A stretch of DNA of 43,937 bases, from contig JAEESO010000020.1 in assembly GCA_016286385.1 (NCBI GenBank), positions 1 to 43,937 on the forward strand. The letters are read 5' to 3'. Position numbers and translations under genes: made by a program. This document shows, in pieces, positions 30,839 through 38,497 of the stretch. Under the pieces are notes generated by a model. The model had not been told where the DNA came from. It did not search any database and saw only the letters and a program-made list of their open reading frames with translations. The first letter of the stretch is position 1. Each line of letters opens with the position of its first letter. The DNA is from Bacteroidales bacterium. Its GTDB lineage: Bacteria; Bacteroidota; Bacteroidia; Bacteroidales; UBA932.

Positions 30839-31840
30839 ATGGCATACAATCTCAGAAACCGCAGCTTCCTTAAGCTGCTGGACTTCAGCCCCAAGGAAAT
30901 CCAGTATCTCCTGGACCTTGCCGCTCAGCTCAAGAAGGCAAAATACGCAGGCTGTGAGCAGCCGCGCCTCAAGGGCAAGAACATAGCCCTCATTTTTGAA
31001 AAGACTTCCACCCGCACCCGCTGCGCCTTTGAAACCGCCGCCTACGACCAGGGCGCCCATGTGACGTACCTTGGCCCTACGGGAAGCCAGATCGGCATAA
31101 AGGAGTCCATGAAGGACACAGCCCGCGTGCTTGGACGCATGTACGACGGAATTGAGTACCGCGGCTTTGCCCAGAAGACGGTTGAAGAACTTGCGCAGTA
31201 CGCCGGCGTCCCCGTATGGAACGGCCTCACCAATGAGTTCCATCCCACCCAGATCCTGGCCGATTTCCTCACTATGAGTGAGCACGTAGATAAGCCCCTG
31301 AACCAGGTTTCATACGCCTACCTTGGAGATGCCCGCTTCAACATGGGAAACAGCCTCCTGGTTGGCGGCGCCAAGATGGGAATGGACGTAAGGATTGTGG
31401 CCCCCAAGGCCCTCCAGCCCGCTCCTGAGCTTGTGGAGCAGTGCCGGCAGATTGCAAAGGAAACCGGCGCCCGCATCACCATCACCGATGACCCCAAGGC
31501 CGGCGTGAAGGGCTGCGACTTCCTCTACACGGACGTATGGGTATCCATGGGAGAACCGGATTCGGTGTGGAAAGAGCGCATCGAACTTCTAAGGCCCTTC
31601 CAGGTGAATTCCGATCTTATGGCCGCTACCGGCAACCCTAAATGCAAGTTCATGCACTGCCTCCCCGCCTACCACAACCGTGAAACCAAGGTTGGAGAGG
31701 ACGTCTTCCAGAAATTCGGCCTCAATGGCGTTGAAGTGACCGAGGACGTATTCGAAAGCCCCGCCAGCATAGTCTTCGACGAGGCCGAGAACCGTATGCA
31801 CACCATCAAAGCCGTGATGGTTGCTACGCTGGGTGCGTAG
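30839..31840 (+). CDS. argF: Ornithine carbamoyltransferase (catabolic context)
   Basis: A 333-residue enzyme with the carbamoyl-phosphate-binding STRTR at 57-61, [10 protein letters not shown], and the ornithine-side HCLPA at 273-277. In this operon, between carbamate kinase and a terminator, it most likely runs in the phosphorolytic direction (citrulline to ornithine and carbamoyl phosphate), which would merit the name arcB. Sequence alone does not settle the direction. Followed by a hairpin and T-run at 31876-31900. Confidence 0.95.
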   Translation: MAYNLRNRSFLKLLDFSPKEIQYLLDLAAQLKKAKYAGCEQPRLKGKNIALIFEKTSTRTRCAFETAAYDQGAHVTYLGPTGSQIGIKESMKDTARVLGRMYDGIEYRGFAQKTVEELAQYAGVPVWNGLTNEFHPTQILADFLTMSEHVDKPLNQVSYAYLGDARFNMGNSLLVGGAKMGMDVRIVAPKALQPAPELVEQCRQIAKETGARITITDDPKAGVKGCDFLYTDVWVSMGEPDSVWKERIELLRPFQVNSDLMAATGNPKCKFMHCLPAYHNRETKVGEDVFQKFGLNGVEVTEDVFESPASIVFDEAENRMHTIKAVMVATLGA

Positions 31841-31875
31841 CAACCATCTTCGCTCACGTTACCCCCTCCCGAAAC

Positions 31876-31900
31876 CCCTCCCCTCGGGGGAGGGACTTTT
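31876..31900 (+). terminator. Terminator of the arginine operon
   Basis: CCCTCCCC pairs with GGGGAGGG (31876-31883 and 31887-31894) around a 3-nt loop, followed by ACTTTT. It lies 36 nt after the stop of the carbamoyltransferase gene. Confidence 0.8.
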
Positions 31901-31919
31901 GCTTGGCGCGTAGCAATAT

Positions 31920-31991
31920 TTATCTCAGGAAGAAGTAATAAACAGCTACCTGCACAACGATGATGGCAGGTACACCAAGGGTGGTACTCAT
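31920..31991 (-). CDS. 23-residue predicted membrane peptide overlapping the FKBP gene
   Basis: The ATG at 31991 overlaps the FKBP stop codon (ATGA, 31988-31991), the same 4-nt overlap seen at other operon junctions in this window. The peptide starts MSTTLGVPAIIVVQVAVYYF and ends with Leu-Arg before TAA at 31920-31922. The hydrophobic stretch of about 17 residues could span a membrane once. Too short for homology inference; the case rests on the overlap, the clean stop and the composition. No family known to me. Confidence 0.5.
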   Translation of the reverse strand: MSTTLGVPAIIVVQVAVYYFFLR

Positions 31992-32407
31992 CTTTCTATT
32001 TTTACAAGTTCCATGATGAAGACAAGGGTGCTGTGGGCTGGGATGTCATCCATCTTAGTGGCTCCGTAGCCCCACTTGGCGGGGATATAGACCTCCCACT
32101 TGTCACCCTCACGCATACGGGTGAGGACTATCTGCCAGCCCATGATGAGGTCCCCAACCATGAAGAGCGCGGGGAGCTGCTCCCCTTCCGTGGTATCAAA
32201 GACGGTTCCATCGATCAATCGGCCCGCATAGTGGACATAGACGATGCTGCGTGGCGTAGGCTTTTTTGCGCCGTGACCCTCTTCCAGGACGCGGTACATT
32301 ACACCGTTATCGAGGACGACTATCCCCTCCTCCTGGGCTTTAACCTGGAGGAACGCTTCGTTGGCCTCCTTGTAGGGATTGGGCCTTTTCTTTTTCCTAT
32401 TTTGCAT
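31988..32407 (-). CDS. FKBP-type peptidyl-prolyl isomerase
   Basis: A 139-residue protein with an FKBP domain at about 40-138: VYVHYAGRLIDGTVFDTTEG, then GWQIVLTRMREGDKWEVYIP, WGYGATKMDDIPAHSTLVFI. A basic N-terminus (MQNRKKKRPNPYKEANEAFL) and the absence of a signal peptide suggest a cytoplasmic protein. It accelerates proline isomerisation in folding proteins. It is 18 nt downstream of the nitroreductase gene and overlaps the tiny membrane ORF. Confidence 0.92.
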   Translation of the reverse strand: MQNRKKKRPNPYKEANEAFLQVKAQEEGIVVLDNGVMYRVLEEGHGAKKPTPRSIVYVHYAGRLIDGTVFDTTEGEQLPALFMVGDLIMGWQIVLTRMREGDKWEVYIPAKWGYGATKMDDIPAHSTLVFIMELVKIER

Positions 32408-32425
32408 ACACTGCTGTTTTCACGC

Positions 32426-33103
32426 TTATGCCCATTCGAAGTTGTCCTTCCCAGCGCCTATCTCGAAGTGGTACTTGGCTATGCCGAGGTCTATGACGGT
32501 GTATCCCCACGGGGAGAAGAAGGTCTTCGTGGCCACCTTGTTGCCTTCCCGGAGGATGAACTTGAATTTCTGCTGATTGACCGCCGTGGGGGCCAGGAGG
32601 GCCGCCTCGAGGCCGTCCCTGAACCACTGAGGCACTTCCCCGTCGGCCTCGAAGAATCTCTCGGCGGGTTTCTGGGGATGCTGCCTGCCCTGATTTTCAC
32701 CGTATCCGATGGAGATCATACAATGGACGGTCTCGCCGTCAGAAAGGGTGAAGGTCCCGGGGATCTTCCTGTACGTAAGCCCGGCCCAGCAGGTGTTGAG
32801 GCCGAGGGTCTGGGCGAGGAGGACGAGCTTCTCTCCGTAGTACCCCACCTTTTCCTCCCACTCGCGGCCCTTAGGGGCGGCCATCACGATGTAGTTCCTC
32901 ACTCCGGAGAACTGCCCGTAGGTGGTTATCCCCAGTCCGCTGAACCCTTTGGGTTCGTTCAGGACTAGCTGGATGTGAAGGCCGGTCTCCGCGTTGATGC
33001 GCTCAATCTCCACCCTGAGGGCGGCTGCGGCCGACACCTCGACGGGCCTTTCCGTGTAACGGCGGACGGAGTGGCGCTGCCTGATGGCTTCTATGAGTTC
33101 CAT
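32426..33103 (-). CDS. Nitroreductase-family flavoprotein
   Basis: A 225-residue FMN-dependent nitroreductase-fold protein. MELIEAIRQRHSVRRYTERP is the typical N-terminus with FMN-phosphate-binding Arg residues (RQRHSVR); LNTCWAGLTYRKIPG and VPQWFRDGLEAALLAPTAVN follow. The latter half resembles the TM1586-like nitroreductase branch. The natural electron acceptor is unknown. It starts 1 nt after the stop of the exported split-barrel gene (33105..33620) and is followed by the FKBP gene, so these three and the tiny ORF form one operon. Confidence 0.88.
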   Translation of the reverse strand: MELIEAIRQRHSVRRYTERPVEVSAAAALRVEIERINAETGLHIQLVLNEPKGFSGLGITTYGQFSGVRNYIVMAAPKGREWEEKVGYYGEKLVLLAQTLGLNTCWAGLTYRKIPGTFTLSDGETVHCMISIGYGENQGRQHPQKPAERFFEADGEVPQWFRDGLEAALLAPTAVNQQKFKFILREGNKVATKTFFSPWGYTVIDLGIAKYHFEIGAGKDNFEWA

Positions 33104-33104
33104 A

Positions 33105-33620
33105 CTAGAAATCTATCTCTATGGGTTCGTGTGTGAAGGCGCTGATGGTGGCCTTGGCGTCCTTGAGGAAATAGACCGCGGTGTTGCCGTCATTTTCGTT
33201 GTACATATTGCGGAGGTCGGGATAGGCGTCCAGCATGGCCTTCTTTATCTCCACGCGTGGGTCCTCCACCAGTGTGGCCGTGATACGGAGCCACTCCCCT
33301 CCTTCGGCATCGAAGGCGCAGATGGCCACCTTGGGGTTGGCCTCTATCTGCCTGGCCACGTTCTTGACGTGTCCCGTCTGGATATAGAGCTTCCCCTCGA
33401 TGATCTCGGCGGTGCCGAAGGGGCGCACCTGGGGCTGGTCACCGTCAACGGTTGCGAGGAAATAATATCCGGTCTTGTGCAGGAAATCACGGACTCTTTG
33501 CATATTGTCTTGGTTTATGGTTTGATACTCGGAAGGTACTACGGCCGGGGCCTGGCTGCCGCCCTGTCCACAGGAAAGGACCATAAGTGCAGCGGTGAGG
33601 AGGAGAAGGATTCGTTTCAT
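33105..33620 (-). CDS. Exported PNPOx-like split-barrel lipoprotein
   Basis: A 171-residue protein with a lipoprotein signal (MKRILLLLTAALMVLSC, Cys17) followed by a pyridoxamine-phosphate-oxidase-like split barrel (RDFLHKTGYYFLATVDGDQP, EGKLYIQTGHVKNVARQIEA, VAICAFDAEGGEWLRITATL). These flavin-fold proteins are normally cytoplasmic; export by lipidation is unusual. First gene of the operon with nitroreductase and FKBP. Its promoter, leader and signal sequence closely match those of the fucosidase gene (38484). ATGs at 33626 or a TTG at 33641 are possible longer starts. Confidence 0.82.
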   Translation of the reverse strand: MKRILLLLTAALMVLSCGQGGSQAPAVVPSEYQTINQDNMQRVRDFLHKTGYYFLATVDGDQPQVRPFGTAEIIEGKLYIQTGHVKNVARQIEANPKVAICAFDAEGGEWLRITATLVEDPRVEIKKAMLDAYPDLRNMYNENDGNTAVYFLKDAKATISAFTHEPIEIDF

Positions 33621-33634
33621 TGTCATTTGATTAG

Positions 33635-33659
33635 CATTCAAATATACGGAAAATCCGCC
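33635..33659 (-). promoter_or_regulatory. Promoter shared with the fucosidase gene (copy 1)
   Basis: Contains TATATTTG (33639-33646) on the minus strand, 18 nt before the ATG at 33620, and an inverted repeat CGGA-AAA-TCCG. It matches 38498-38522 at 24 of 25 positions. Confidence 0.8.
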
Positions 33660-33696
33660 ATATTACGAAGGCCCGAATGATCTGGAGAATGATGCA

Positions 33697-34839
33697 TCAG
33701 TAGGTTTCCCTCAGCCAGCGCTCGAAGAACTTGTCCGTTATGCTGTATTCCTTTTCGTTATCGACAACACGGTAGGTTATGAGCTGCTCGTCAAGCAGTT
33801 TGGCGATGGCCTTCTGCGCCGAGCTTGGAGAAGGTAGGGCATTCCTTTTCACGAAGGCACCCGACATGGGTTTCCTGGCGGGGTTTTCCTTCGCCACCGC
33901 AGCCAGCATCTGCTTCATCGGGATGGGAAGAGATGACATGATCTCGGAATAAGTATGTCCGTTCTCCTCAAGGATCGCATCTATGGTCTTCCTTACCGTC
34001 TCCCCGTCCACGGCTTCCCCGGGAGCGGCAAACGCAAAGATATCGTGGAAGACCTTGTGGTTGTAGTAAGTGTAGCCCTCGAACTGATCATAGCAGTCCC
34101 CGACCACTTCCGGAGAGATCTCAATTCCGGCTTCACGGAAATGCTCAACTACGAAATCCACATATTTCGACCGCTCTATGCATCCCAGATGAACGGGCTG
34201 GGCGCTGTTGTAGAACGGTTTTGAATATGACGAGAACATCTGCTCCAGGATATGCCTGTTACTGCCGGAGAATATGAAATGGCAGTTATTCATTTTTTGG
34301 ATCTGTGTCCTCAGGAGCGCCTCAACGTTCTTCTCCGGATAACGGGAGATCTGCTGGAACTCATCTATCGCCACTATGCAGGGCCTGTCCGCCTTCTCGA
34401 GGTATTCAAATATCTCTTCCAGGGACAGCTCCGGCTGCAGGATGTCACCCAACTGTAGGTTGACCTGAGGCTCACCGGTAACAGGATTCACGCTGAATGC
34501 GGCTGCAAGTGACCTGATGGTACTCAGGAACAACTTCAGCGCCTTCTTCCCTTCCGGAACCAATTCCTGGTAGATAGCCTTTCCGAGGAAGAACACCATT
34601 TCCTGCAGGGACCCTGTCGCATAGATATCAACATAGAAGGTATGGTAATTCTTACTTATCCTCTCATCATTGAAGATATGACGGATAAGCTGAGTCTTAC
34701 CCATCCTGCGTGATGAAGTCAGAAGGACATTGCTCTGGTTGCGGACCTGGGTAATGATCAGGTCCGTCTCCCTCTCCCTGTCGCAAAAATACTTCTCAGG
34801 GATTATTCCAGTCAGGTAGAAAGGATTAGTCATTTCCAT
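33697..34839 (-). CDS. AAA-type ATPase with C-terminal winged helix (archaeal-ATPase/STAND-like)
   Basis: A 380-residue protein. Walker A TSSRRMGKT (41-49, Lys48), Walker B CIVAIDEFQ (154-161), sensor-like FIFSGSNRH; N-terminal FYLTGIIPEKYFCDRERETD is typical of the archaeal-type ATPase (ATPase_2) family. The last 80 residues look like a winged helix (PSPSSAQKAIAKLLDEQLIT). The function of these ATPases is poorly known. Upstream lies a cluster of ATCCAAA half-sites (34872-34914), which the winged helix might bind. Monocistronic; AT-rich flank, low in the window's common GGCCGAT heptamer. Confidence 0.87.
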   Translation of the reverse strand: MEMTNPFYLTGIIPEKYFCDRERETDLIITQVRNQSNVLLTSSRRMGKTQLIRHIFNDERISKNYHTFYVDIYATGSLQEMVFFLGKAIYQELVPEGKKALKLFLSTIRSLAAAFSVNPVTGEPQVNLQLGDILQPELSLEEIFEYLEKADRPCIVAIDEFQQISRYPEKNVEALLRTQIQKMNNCHFIFSGSNRHILEQMFSSYSKPFYNSAQPVHLGCIERSKYVDFVVEHFREAGIEISPEVVGDCYDQFEGYTYYNHKVFHDIFAFAAPGEAVDGETVRKTIDAILEENGHTYSEIMSSLPIPMKQMLAAVAKENPARKPMSGAFVKRNALPSPSSAQKAIAKLLDEQLITYRVVDNEKEYSITDKFFERWLRETY

Positions 34840-34871
34840 ATTTTTTGCGAATATAATGAATTAACAAATCA

Positions 34872-34914
34872 TATCCAAATTTGGATAATCCAAAATAGAT
34901 AATCTGATTTGGAT
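34872..34914. promoter_or_regulatory. Palindromic operator cluster upstream of the ATPase
   Basis: TATCCAAATTTGGATA (34872-34887) is a perfect 16-bp palindrome. ATCCAAA recurs at 34888-34895 and TTTGGAT at 34908-34914, making a second, spaced inverted pair. It lies 33 nt upstream of the ATPase start and 84 nt upstream of the acetyltransferase start on the other strand. Confidence 0.75.
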
Positions 34915-34997
34915 AATGAATGGCGGCCTGAAGAGTTCTTTAACTACAATTCAAAGAAAATCCGTATATTCACACCGATAAATCGAGATTTACCACC

Positions 34998-35648
34998 ATG
35001 AACAATATTACCAACAGGCCCGATCCGAACGCTGCATTCCCAAATCCCAAGCTTCCGCGCTTGTGCTTCATCAAGAATGTGGTGAAGAATCCTCGTATCA
35101 TAATCGGGGATTACACATATTACGATGATCCGGATGGTGCTGACCAGTTTGAGAAGCACGTCACCCATTTCTACGATTTCATCGGTGACAAACTGATTAT
35201 CGGGAAGTTCTGTGCCATCGCCAAAGGCATTGAGTTCGTGATGAACGGGGCCAACCACAGAATGAATGGTGTGACGACCTATCCATTCTACATTATGGGC
35301 GGAGACTGGGGCAGCGCCATCGCACCAGTAAAAGATGAATTGCCTCTGAAGGGCGATACCGTGGTCGGCAATGACGTATGGATTGGCCAGAACGTGACCG
35401 TGATGCCAGGTGTTCATATCGGAGACGGAGCTATCATTGGTGCCAATTCAGTTGTAGCCTCTGATATCCCTACTTATGCTGTTGCTGCAGGCAACCCGTG
35501 TAGGATTATCAAGAAGCGTTTCGATGAGGGTTTCATCGCTTATCTCCTGGACTTGAAGTGGTGGGATTGGGACATCGAGAAGATCGAGGCCAACTTTGAG
35601 GCGCTGTCCAGCGGTGACCTGACACTTATTAAGAAGATAGAGAGGTAG
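34998..35648 (+). CDS. CatB/Vat-type hexapeptide O-acetyltransferase (copy 2)
   Basis: A 216-residue protein of the same length as copy 1 (54..704) and differing at about 15 residues, mostly at the N-terminus and after residue 165; His87 (NHRM) and all helix repeats are kept. At DNA level the copies are clearly more diverged, mostly at third positions, so both have been held by selection. Start MNNITNRPDP at 34998. It is followed 16 nt later by an alpha/beta hydrolase gene rather than the P-loop kinase. Predicted antibiotic or metabolite O-acetylation; acceptor unknown. Confidence 0.9.
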   Translation: MNNITNRPDPNAAFPNPKLPRLCFIKNVVKNPRIIIGDYTYYDDPDGADQFEKHVTHFYDFIGDKLIIGKFCAIAKGIEFVMNGANHRMNGVTTYPFYIMGGDWGSAIAPVKDELPLKGDTVVGNDVWIGQNVTVMPGVHIGDGAIIGANSVVASDIPTYAVAAGNPCRIIKKRFDEGFIAYLLDLKWWDWDIEKIEANFEALSSGDLTLIKKIER

Positions 35649-35664
35649 ATTCGAGTTTATCGGC

Positions 35665-36348
35665 ATGGACATCAAGCATCATTTCATAGAAAAAGGCCAG
35701 GGCGAACCCCTGATTCTGTTGCATGGGAACGGTGAGAACTGTGACTATTTCGCGGGACAGGTGGATTTGTTTGCCCAGTATTATCATGTGTATGCCCTGG
35801 ACACACGTGGGCATGGGAAAACGCCGCGAGGCAACGCACCGTTCACGATTCGGCAGTTCGCCGATGACCTTCTGGGCTTCATGGATGCAAAGGGTATCGA
35901 GAAGGCGCATCTCCTGGGCTTCTCAGATGGCGGGAACATTGTGATGGTCTTTGCAATGAAGTACCCGGAGCGTGTGAGGAGGCTCATCCTAAACGGAGCT
36001 AACCTGGATGCAAAGGGCATCAAGCGCTCCGTTCAGTGCCCCATTGAGATAGGCTACTGGTTTGCCAAACTGTTCGCAAACAAGAGCGAGGAAGCAAAAC
36101 TGCACGCAGAGATGCTTGGCCTGATGGTTCATGATCCCAATGTAAAGCCGGAAGAGTTGATGAAGATTCAGGCCAGGACGCTGGTCATTGCCGGGACTAA
36201 AGACATGGTCAAAGATGAACATACCCGGCAGATAGCCAGCCATATCCCGGATGCCCAATTGGTCATACTCGATGGCGACCACTTCGTTGCCAACAAATGC
36301 CCGGATGCGTTTAACCGTGCCGTATTGACCTTCTTACGAAATGAGTGA
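35665..36348 (+). CDS. Alpha/beta hydrolase
   Basis: A 227-residue hydrolase with HGNGENCDYF (oxyanion region, 20-29), the nucleophile elbow GFSDGG with Ser87, the catalytic acid around AGTKDMVKDEH and the terminal His in LDGDHFVANKCPDAF. Similar to 3-oxoadipate-enol-lactonase-like hydrolases, but the substrate is unknown. It is 16 nt downstream of acetyltransferase copy 2 and overlaps the next, broken hydrolase by 8 nt. Confidence 0.9.
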   Translation: MDIKHHFIEKGQGEPLILLHGNGENCDYFAGQVDLFAQYYHVYALDTRGHGKTPRGNAPFTIRQFADDLLGFMDAKGIEKAHLLGFSDGGNIVMVFAMKYPERVRRLILNGANLDAKGIKRSVQCPIEIGYWFAKLFANKSEEAKLHAEMLGLMVHDPNVKPEELMKIQARTLVIAGTKDMVKDEHTRQIASHIPDAQLVILDGDHFVANKCPDAFNRAVLTFLRNE

Positions 36349-36600
36349 CTCGGAAACAAAAGTATTCAACATCGGTTCCACGCCTGTTTTGCTCATCGGC
36401 AAATCGAGTGACAGGGTCTTTCTGTTTGTGCACGGTCTGCATGGACGGAAGGAAGAATCACTGGCTTTTGCTGAGGTGGCAGCGCCAAAAGGCTATCAGG
36501 TACTGGGAATCGACTTGCCGGTAGAGCGCAAGCCTTGGGAGGTCCTGCCTCTGCTGAATGAAGTCCGTGACTACCTTTGCAGTAGACATTTCCAGACTTA
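36341..36600 (+). pseudogene. Truncated alpha/beta hydrolase remnant
   Basis: The first 75-85 codons read like the N-terminus of a second hydrolase (FNIGSTPVLLIGKSSDRVFL, FVHGLHGRKEESLAFAEVAA, then PKGYQVLGIDLPVERKPWEV). Homology-like sequence ends near LLNEVRDYLCSRH; no nucleophile elbow or catalytic His follows, and the frame runs on into the reverse complement of the neighbouring lipoprotein gene. The boundary at about 36600 is approximate. A deletion or rearrangement probably removed the rest; a hairpin and T-run follow at once. Confidence 0.7.
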
Positions 36601-36635
36601 TCCGGTAACCGGCTGGAAATTTCCTAGGTTTCTGC

Positions 36636-36671
36636 CCCCGGGCCCTCTCACGAAGACGGTCCGGGGTTTTT
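36636..36671 (+). terminator. Terminator after the hydrolase remnant
   Basis: CCCCGGGCC pairs with GGTCCGGGG (36636-36644 and 36658-36666, one G-T wobble), followed by TTTTT (36667-36671). It lies between the broken hydrolase and the convergent lipoprotein gene. Confidence 0.8.
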
Positions 36672-36672
36672 C

Positions 36673-37062
36673 CTACATGACCTCCAGTCTCGGCTTCACG
36701 GGGTCCGTCAGGCGGATGATACGGTCCCTCTCTACGGATGTCACCCCTTTGACCTTCCTGAAGAAGGCGATGGCATCGCGGATGTCCGTTCCGTCAGGAA
36801 TCCTGATAGCCATCCCAGGTATAAGGCTGTAATCGTACTTCACCTCAGCCCCGTAGGCCTCAATGGCCTCCAGGAGCGGTTCCTTTCCGACCGCCTCGTC
36901 GTACATGATGATAAGGGTGTTCGGCGAGTACTCCCCTTCCGGCTCCGCGGTCACCAGCGATGGTCCCTCCACGGGATAAGTGCGCCTTGCCGCCCCGCAG
37001 GAGAGTGTCAGCGGCAGGAAACCGAGGAGAAGCGCTGCTAATATGCCTGTCAGATTTCTCAT
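36673..37062 (-). CDS. Small lipoprotein resembling a subtilisin propeptide (I9 inhibitor-like)
   Basis: A 129-residue protein with a lipoprotein signal (MRNLTGILAALLLGFLPLTL, lipobox LSC, Cys22). The mature part reads like an S8 propeptide: NTLIIMYDEAVGKEPLLEAI, EAYGAEVKYDYSLIPGMAIR, then IPDGTDIRDAIAFFRKVKGV and TSVERDRIIRL. Propeptides of this kind fold subtilases and inhibit them; here there is no protease attached or nearby. It follows the fucosidase gene by 3 nt, so the two are co-transcribed. A stand-alone protease inhibitor or chaperone is the best guess. Confidence 0.75.
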   Translation of the reverse strand: MRNLTGILAALLLGFLPLTLSCGAARRTYPVEGPSLVTAEPEGEYSPNTLIIMYDEAVGKEPLLEAIEAYGAEVKYDYSLIPGMAIRIPDGTDIRDAIAFFRKVKGVTSVERDRIIRLTDPVKPRLEVM

Positions 37063-37065
37063 GCC

Positions 37066-38484
37066 TTACCTTTCCTCAAAATACAGGCCAACCCCGCAGA
37101 GGACGGGACTCGCCTTGGATGAGAGGATGCGGACGCGAAGGCACCGACTTCTGACAGGAGGAATCCTCAGGAGCCGCCTATATCCCACCGTCGTTCCCTC
37201 AGCGAGGGTGCGCCACTCCCCGTCCCCGTCGGGGACCTCCACGACGAAGGAGCGGATGCGCTGTCCAAGGGGGATGTATTCCTTCAGCTCCAGGATGCTG
37301 AAGAGGCGCTCCCCGGGGAGCTCCAGTTCGAAGGTAGCGCAGGTATCCCTCCCGGCCGCAGCCCAGAAGCGGTCATACCGGTCGTCCAGCATGTTACCAC
37401 CGCGGTAACGGGGGCCGAACGAGGAGGAGGTCCTGACGCGCGCGCCTTCGGCGAGGTTATCACCGAACACACGGTCAAGCCTCTCACGGAACTCCATCAG
37501 CCTTGCCGAGTCCGCGGGATGGATGCGCCCCGTGGTGTCCGGAGGGACATTGAGAAGAAGAAGGGCGTTGCGGCCCACGCTGCCAATGTAGATATCCATC
37601 AGTTCATCCACGCTCTTGACCCTGCCGTTCTCGCTTTCTCTCCAGAACCATCCCGGCCGGATGGAGACATCGGCCTCGGCGGGTATCCAGTACTGCCCGT
37701 CCTCATCGCCTTCCCCTAGGCTTCTTTCAGGAGGTGCTCCCGCACCTGGGGTATAGCCATCGGCATCCAGGGTGCTCCAGTTGGTCTCCCCCGCAAGGCC
37801 GCGCTCGTTACCCACCCAACGGCAGCCGGGGCCGACGTCACTGAATAGGACGGCGCCGGGGTTAAGACTTAGGACGCTCCTGTGGAAGAGAGGCCAGTCG
37901 TACTCCTGCACCCTGCCACTCGGCCCTTCCCCGCAGGCGCCGTCGAACCACTGCTCGAAAAGCGCCCCGTAGCGGCCGTCATGGACGCTGCGGAGGGTCC
38001 TGGCGTATTTCTCATTATACTCCGGCGTCCCGTATGCGGGATCGTTCCTGTCCCAGGGAGAGATATAGACACCCATCTTCAGACCGGCCTCGGCGCAGGC
38101 CTCGGAGAGCTCCTTCAGGACATCCCCATTCCCGTTCCGCCAGCGGCTCTCTCTCACGGTATGGCTGCTTTCGGGACTGGGCCAGAGGCAGAAGCCGTCA
38201 TGGTGCTTCGCCGTCAGGATGATGCCCTTCATCCCCGCCCTGCAGGCTATGTCGGCCCACTGGCGGCAGTCAAGGTCAGAGGGGTCGAAGAGGTCCTCCG
38301 CCTCCGTCCCGAGACCCCATTCCCTGCCGCTGAAGGTGTTGGGGCCGAAGTGGACAAAGAGGTTCATCTCCATCTTCTGCCACTCCAGCTGCGCCCTGGT
38401 GGGTACCGGACCGCAGGGGGCCGGCGCCTGGACACAGGCAAATGCCGTAAGGGCGGCCGACAGGATGAGAAGGAGTCGTTTCAT
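37066..38484 (-). CDS. Alpha-L-fucosidase, GH29
   Basis: A 472-residue lipoprotein (MKRLLLILSAALTAFAC, Cys17). GH29 marks are MNLFVHFGPNTFSGREWGLG, GMKGIILTAKHHDGFCLWPS and FEQWFDGACGEG, with Asp181 as the expected nucleophile. Its size and the short insert pattern suggest the GH29-B type, which favours alpha-1,3/1,4-linked fucose (inference). The C-terminal part (about 345-470) is a beta-sandwich of discoidin type. It probably removes fucose from host mucin or glycans at the cell surface. No SusC/SusD pair is nearby. Its promoter is a near copy of the one at 33635. Confidence 0.92.
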   Translation of the reverse strand: MKRLLLILSAALTAFACVQAPAPCGPVPTRAQLEWQKMEMNLFVHFGPNTFSGREWGLGTEAEDLFDPSDLDCRQWADIACRAGMKGIILTAKHHDGFCLWPSPESSHTVRESRWRNGNGDVLKELSEACAEAGLKMGVYISPWDRNDPAYGTPEYNEKYARTLRSVHDGRYGALFEQWFDGACGEGPSGRVQEYDWPLFHRSVLSLNPGAVLFSDVGPGCRWVGNERGLAGETNWSTLDADGYTPGAGAPPERSLGEGDEDGQYWIPAEADVSIRPGWFWRESENGRVKSVDELMDIYIGSVGRNALLLLNVPPDTTGRIHPADSARLMEFRERLDRVFGDNLAEGARVRTSSSFGPRYRGGNMLDDRYDRFWAAAGRDTCATFELELPGERLFSILELKEYIPLGQRIRSFVVEVPDGDGEWRTLAEGTTVGYRRLLRIPPVRSRCLRVRILSSKASPVLCGVGLYFEER

Positions 38485-38497
38485 CGTTACTCTTTAC

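Noticed and set aside
30245..31285. A 346-codon open frame on the minus strand, opposite carbamate kinase and ornithine carbamoyltransferase
   Set aside because: It lies fully antisense to two unmistakable enzymes and exists because of their GC-rich third positions; no domain and no promoter.
32033..32968. A 311-codon open frame on the plus strand, opposite FKBP and nitroreductase
   Set aside because: Antisense to two clear genes; composition is typical of a shadow frame.
36601..36832. Coding sequence of the hydrolase continuing to 36832
   Set aside because: From about 36673 the frame is the reverse complement of the I9-like lipoprotein gene, and a terminator lies between.
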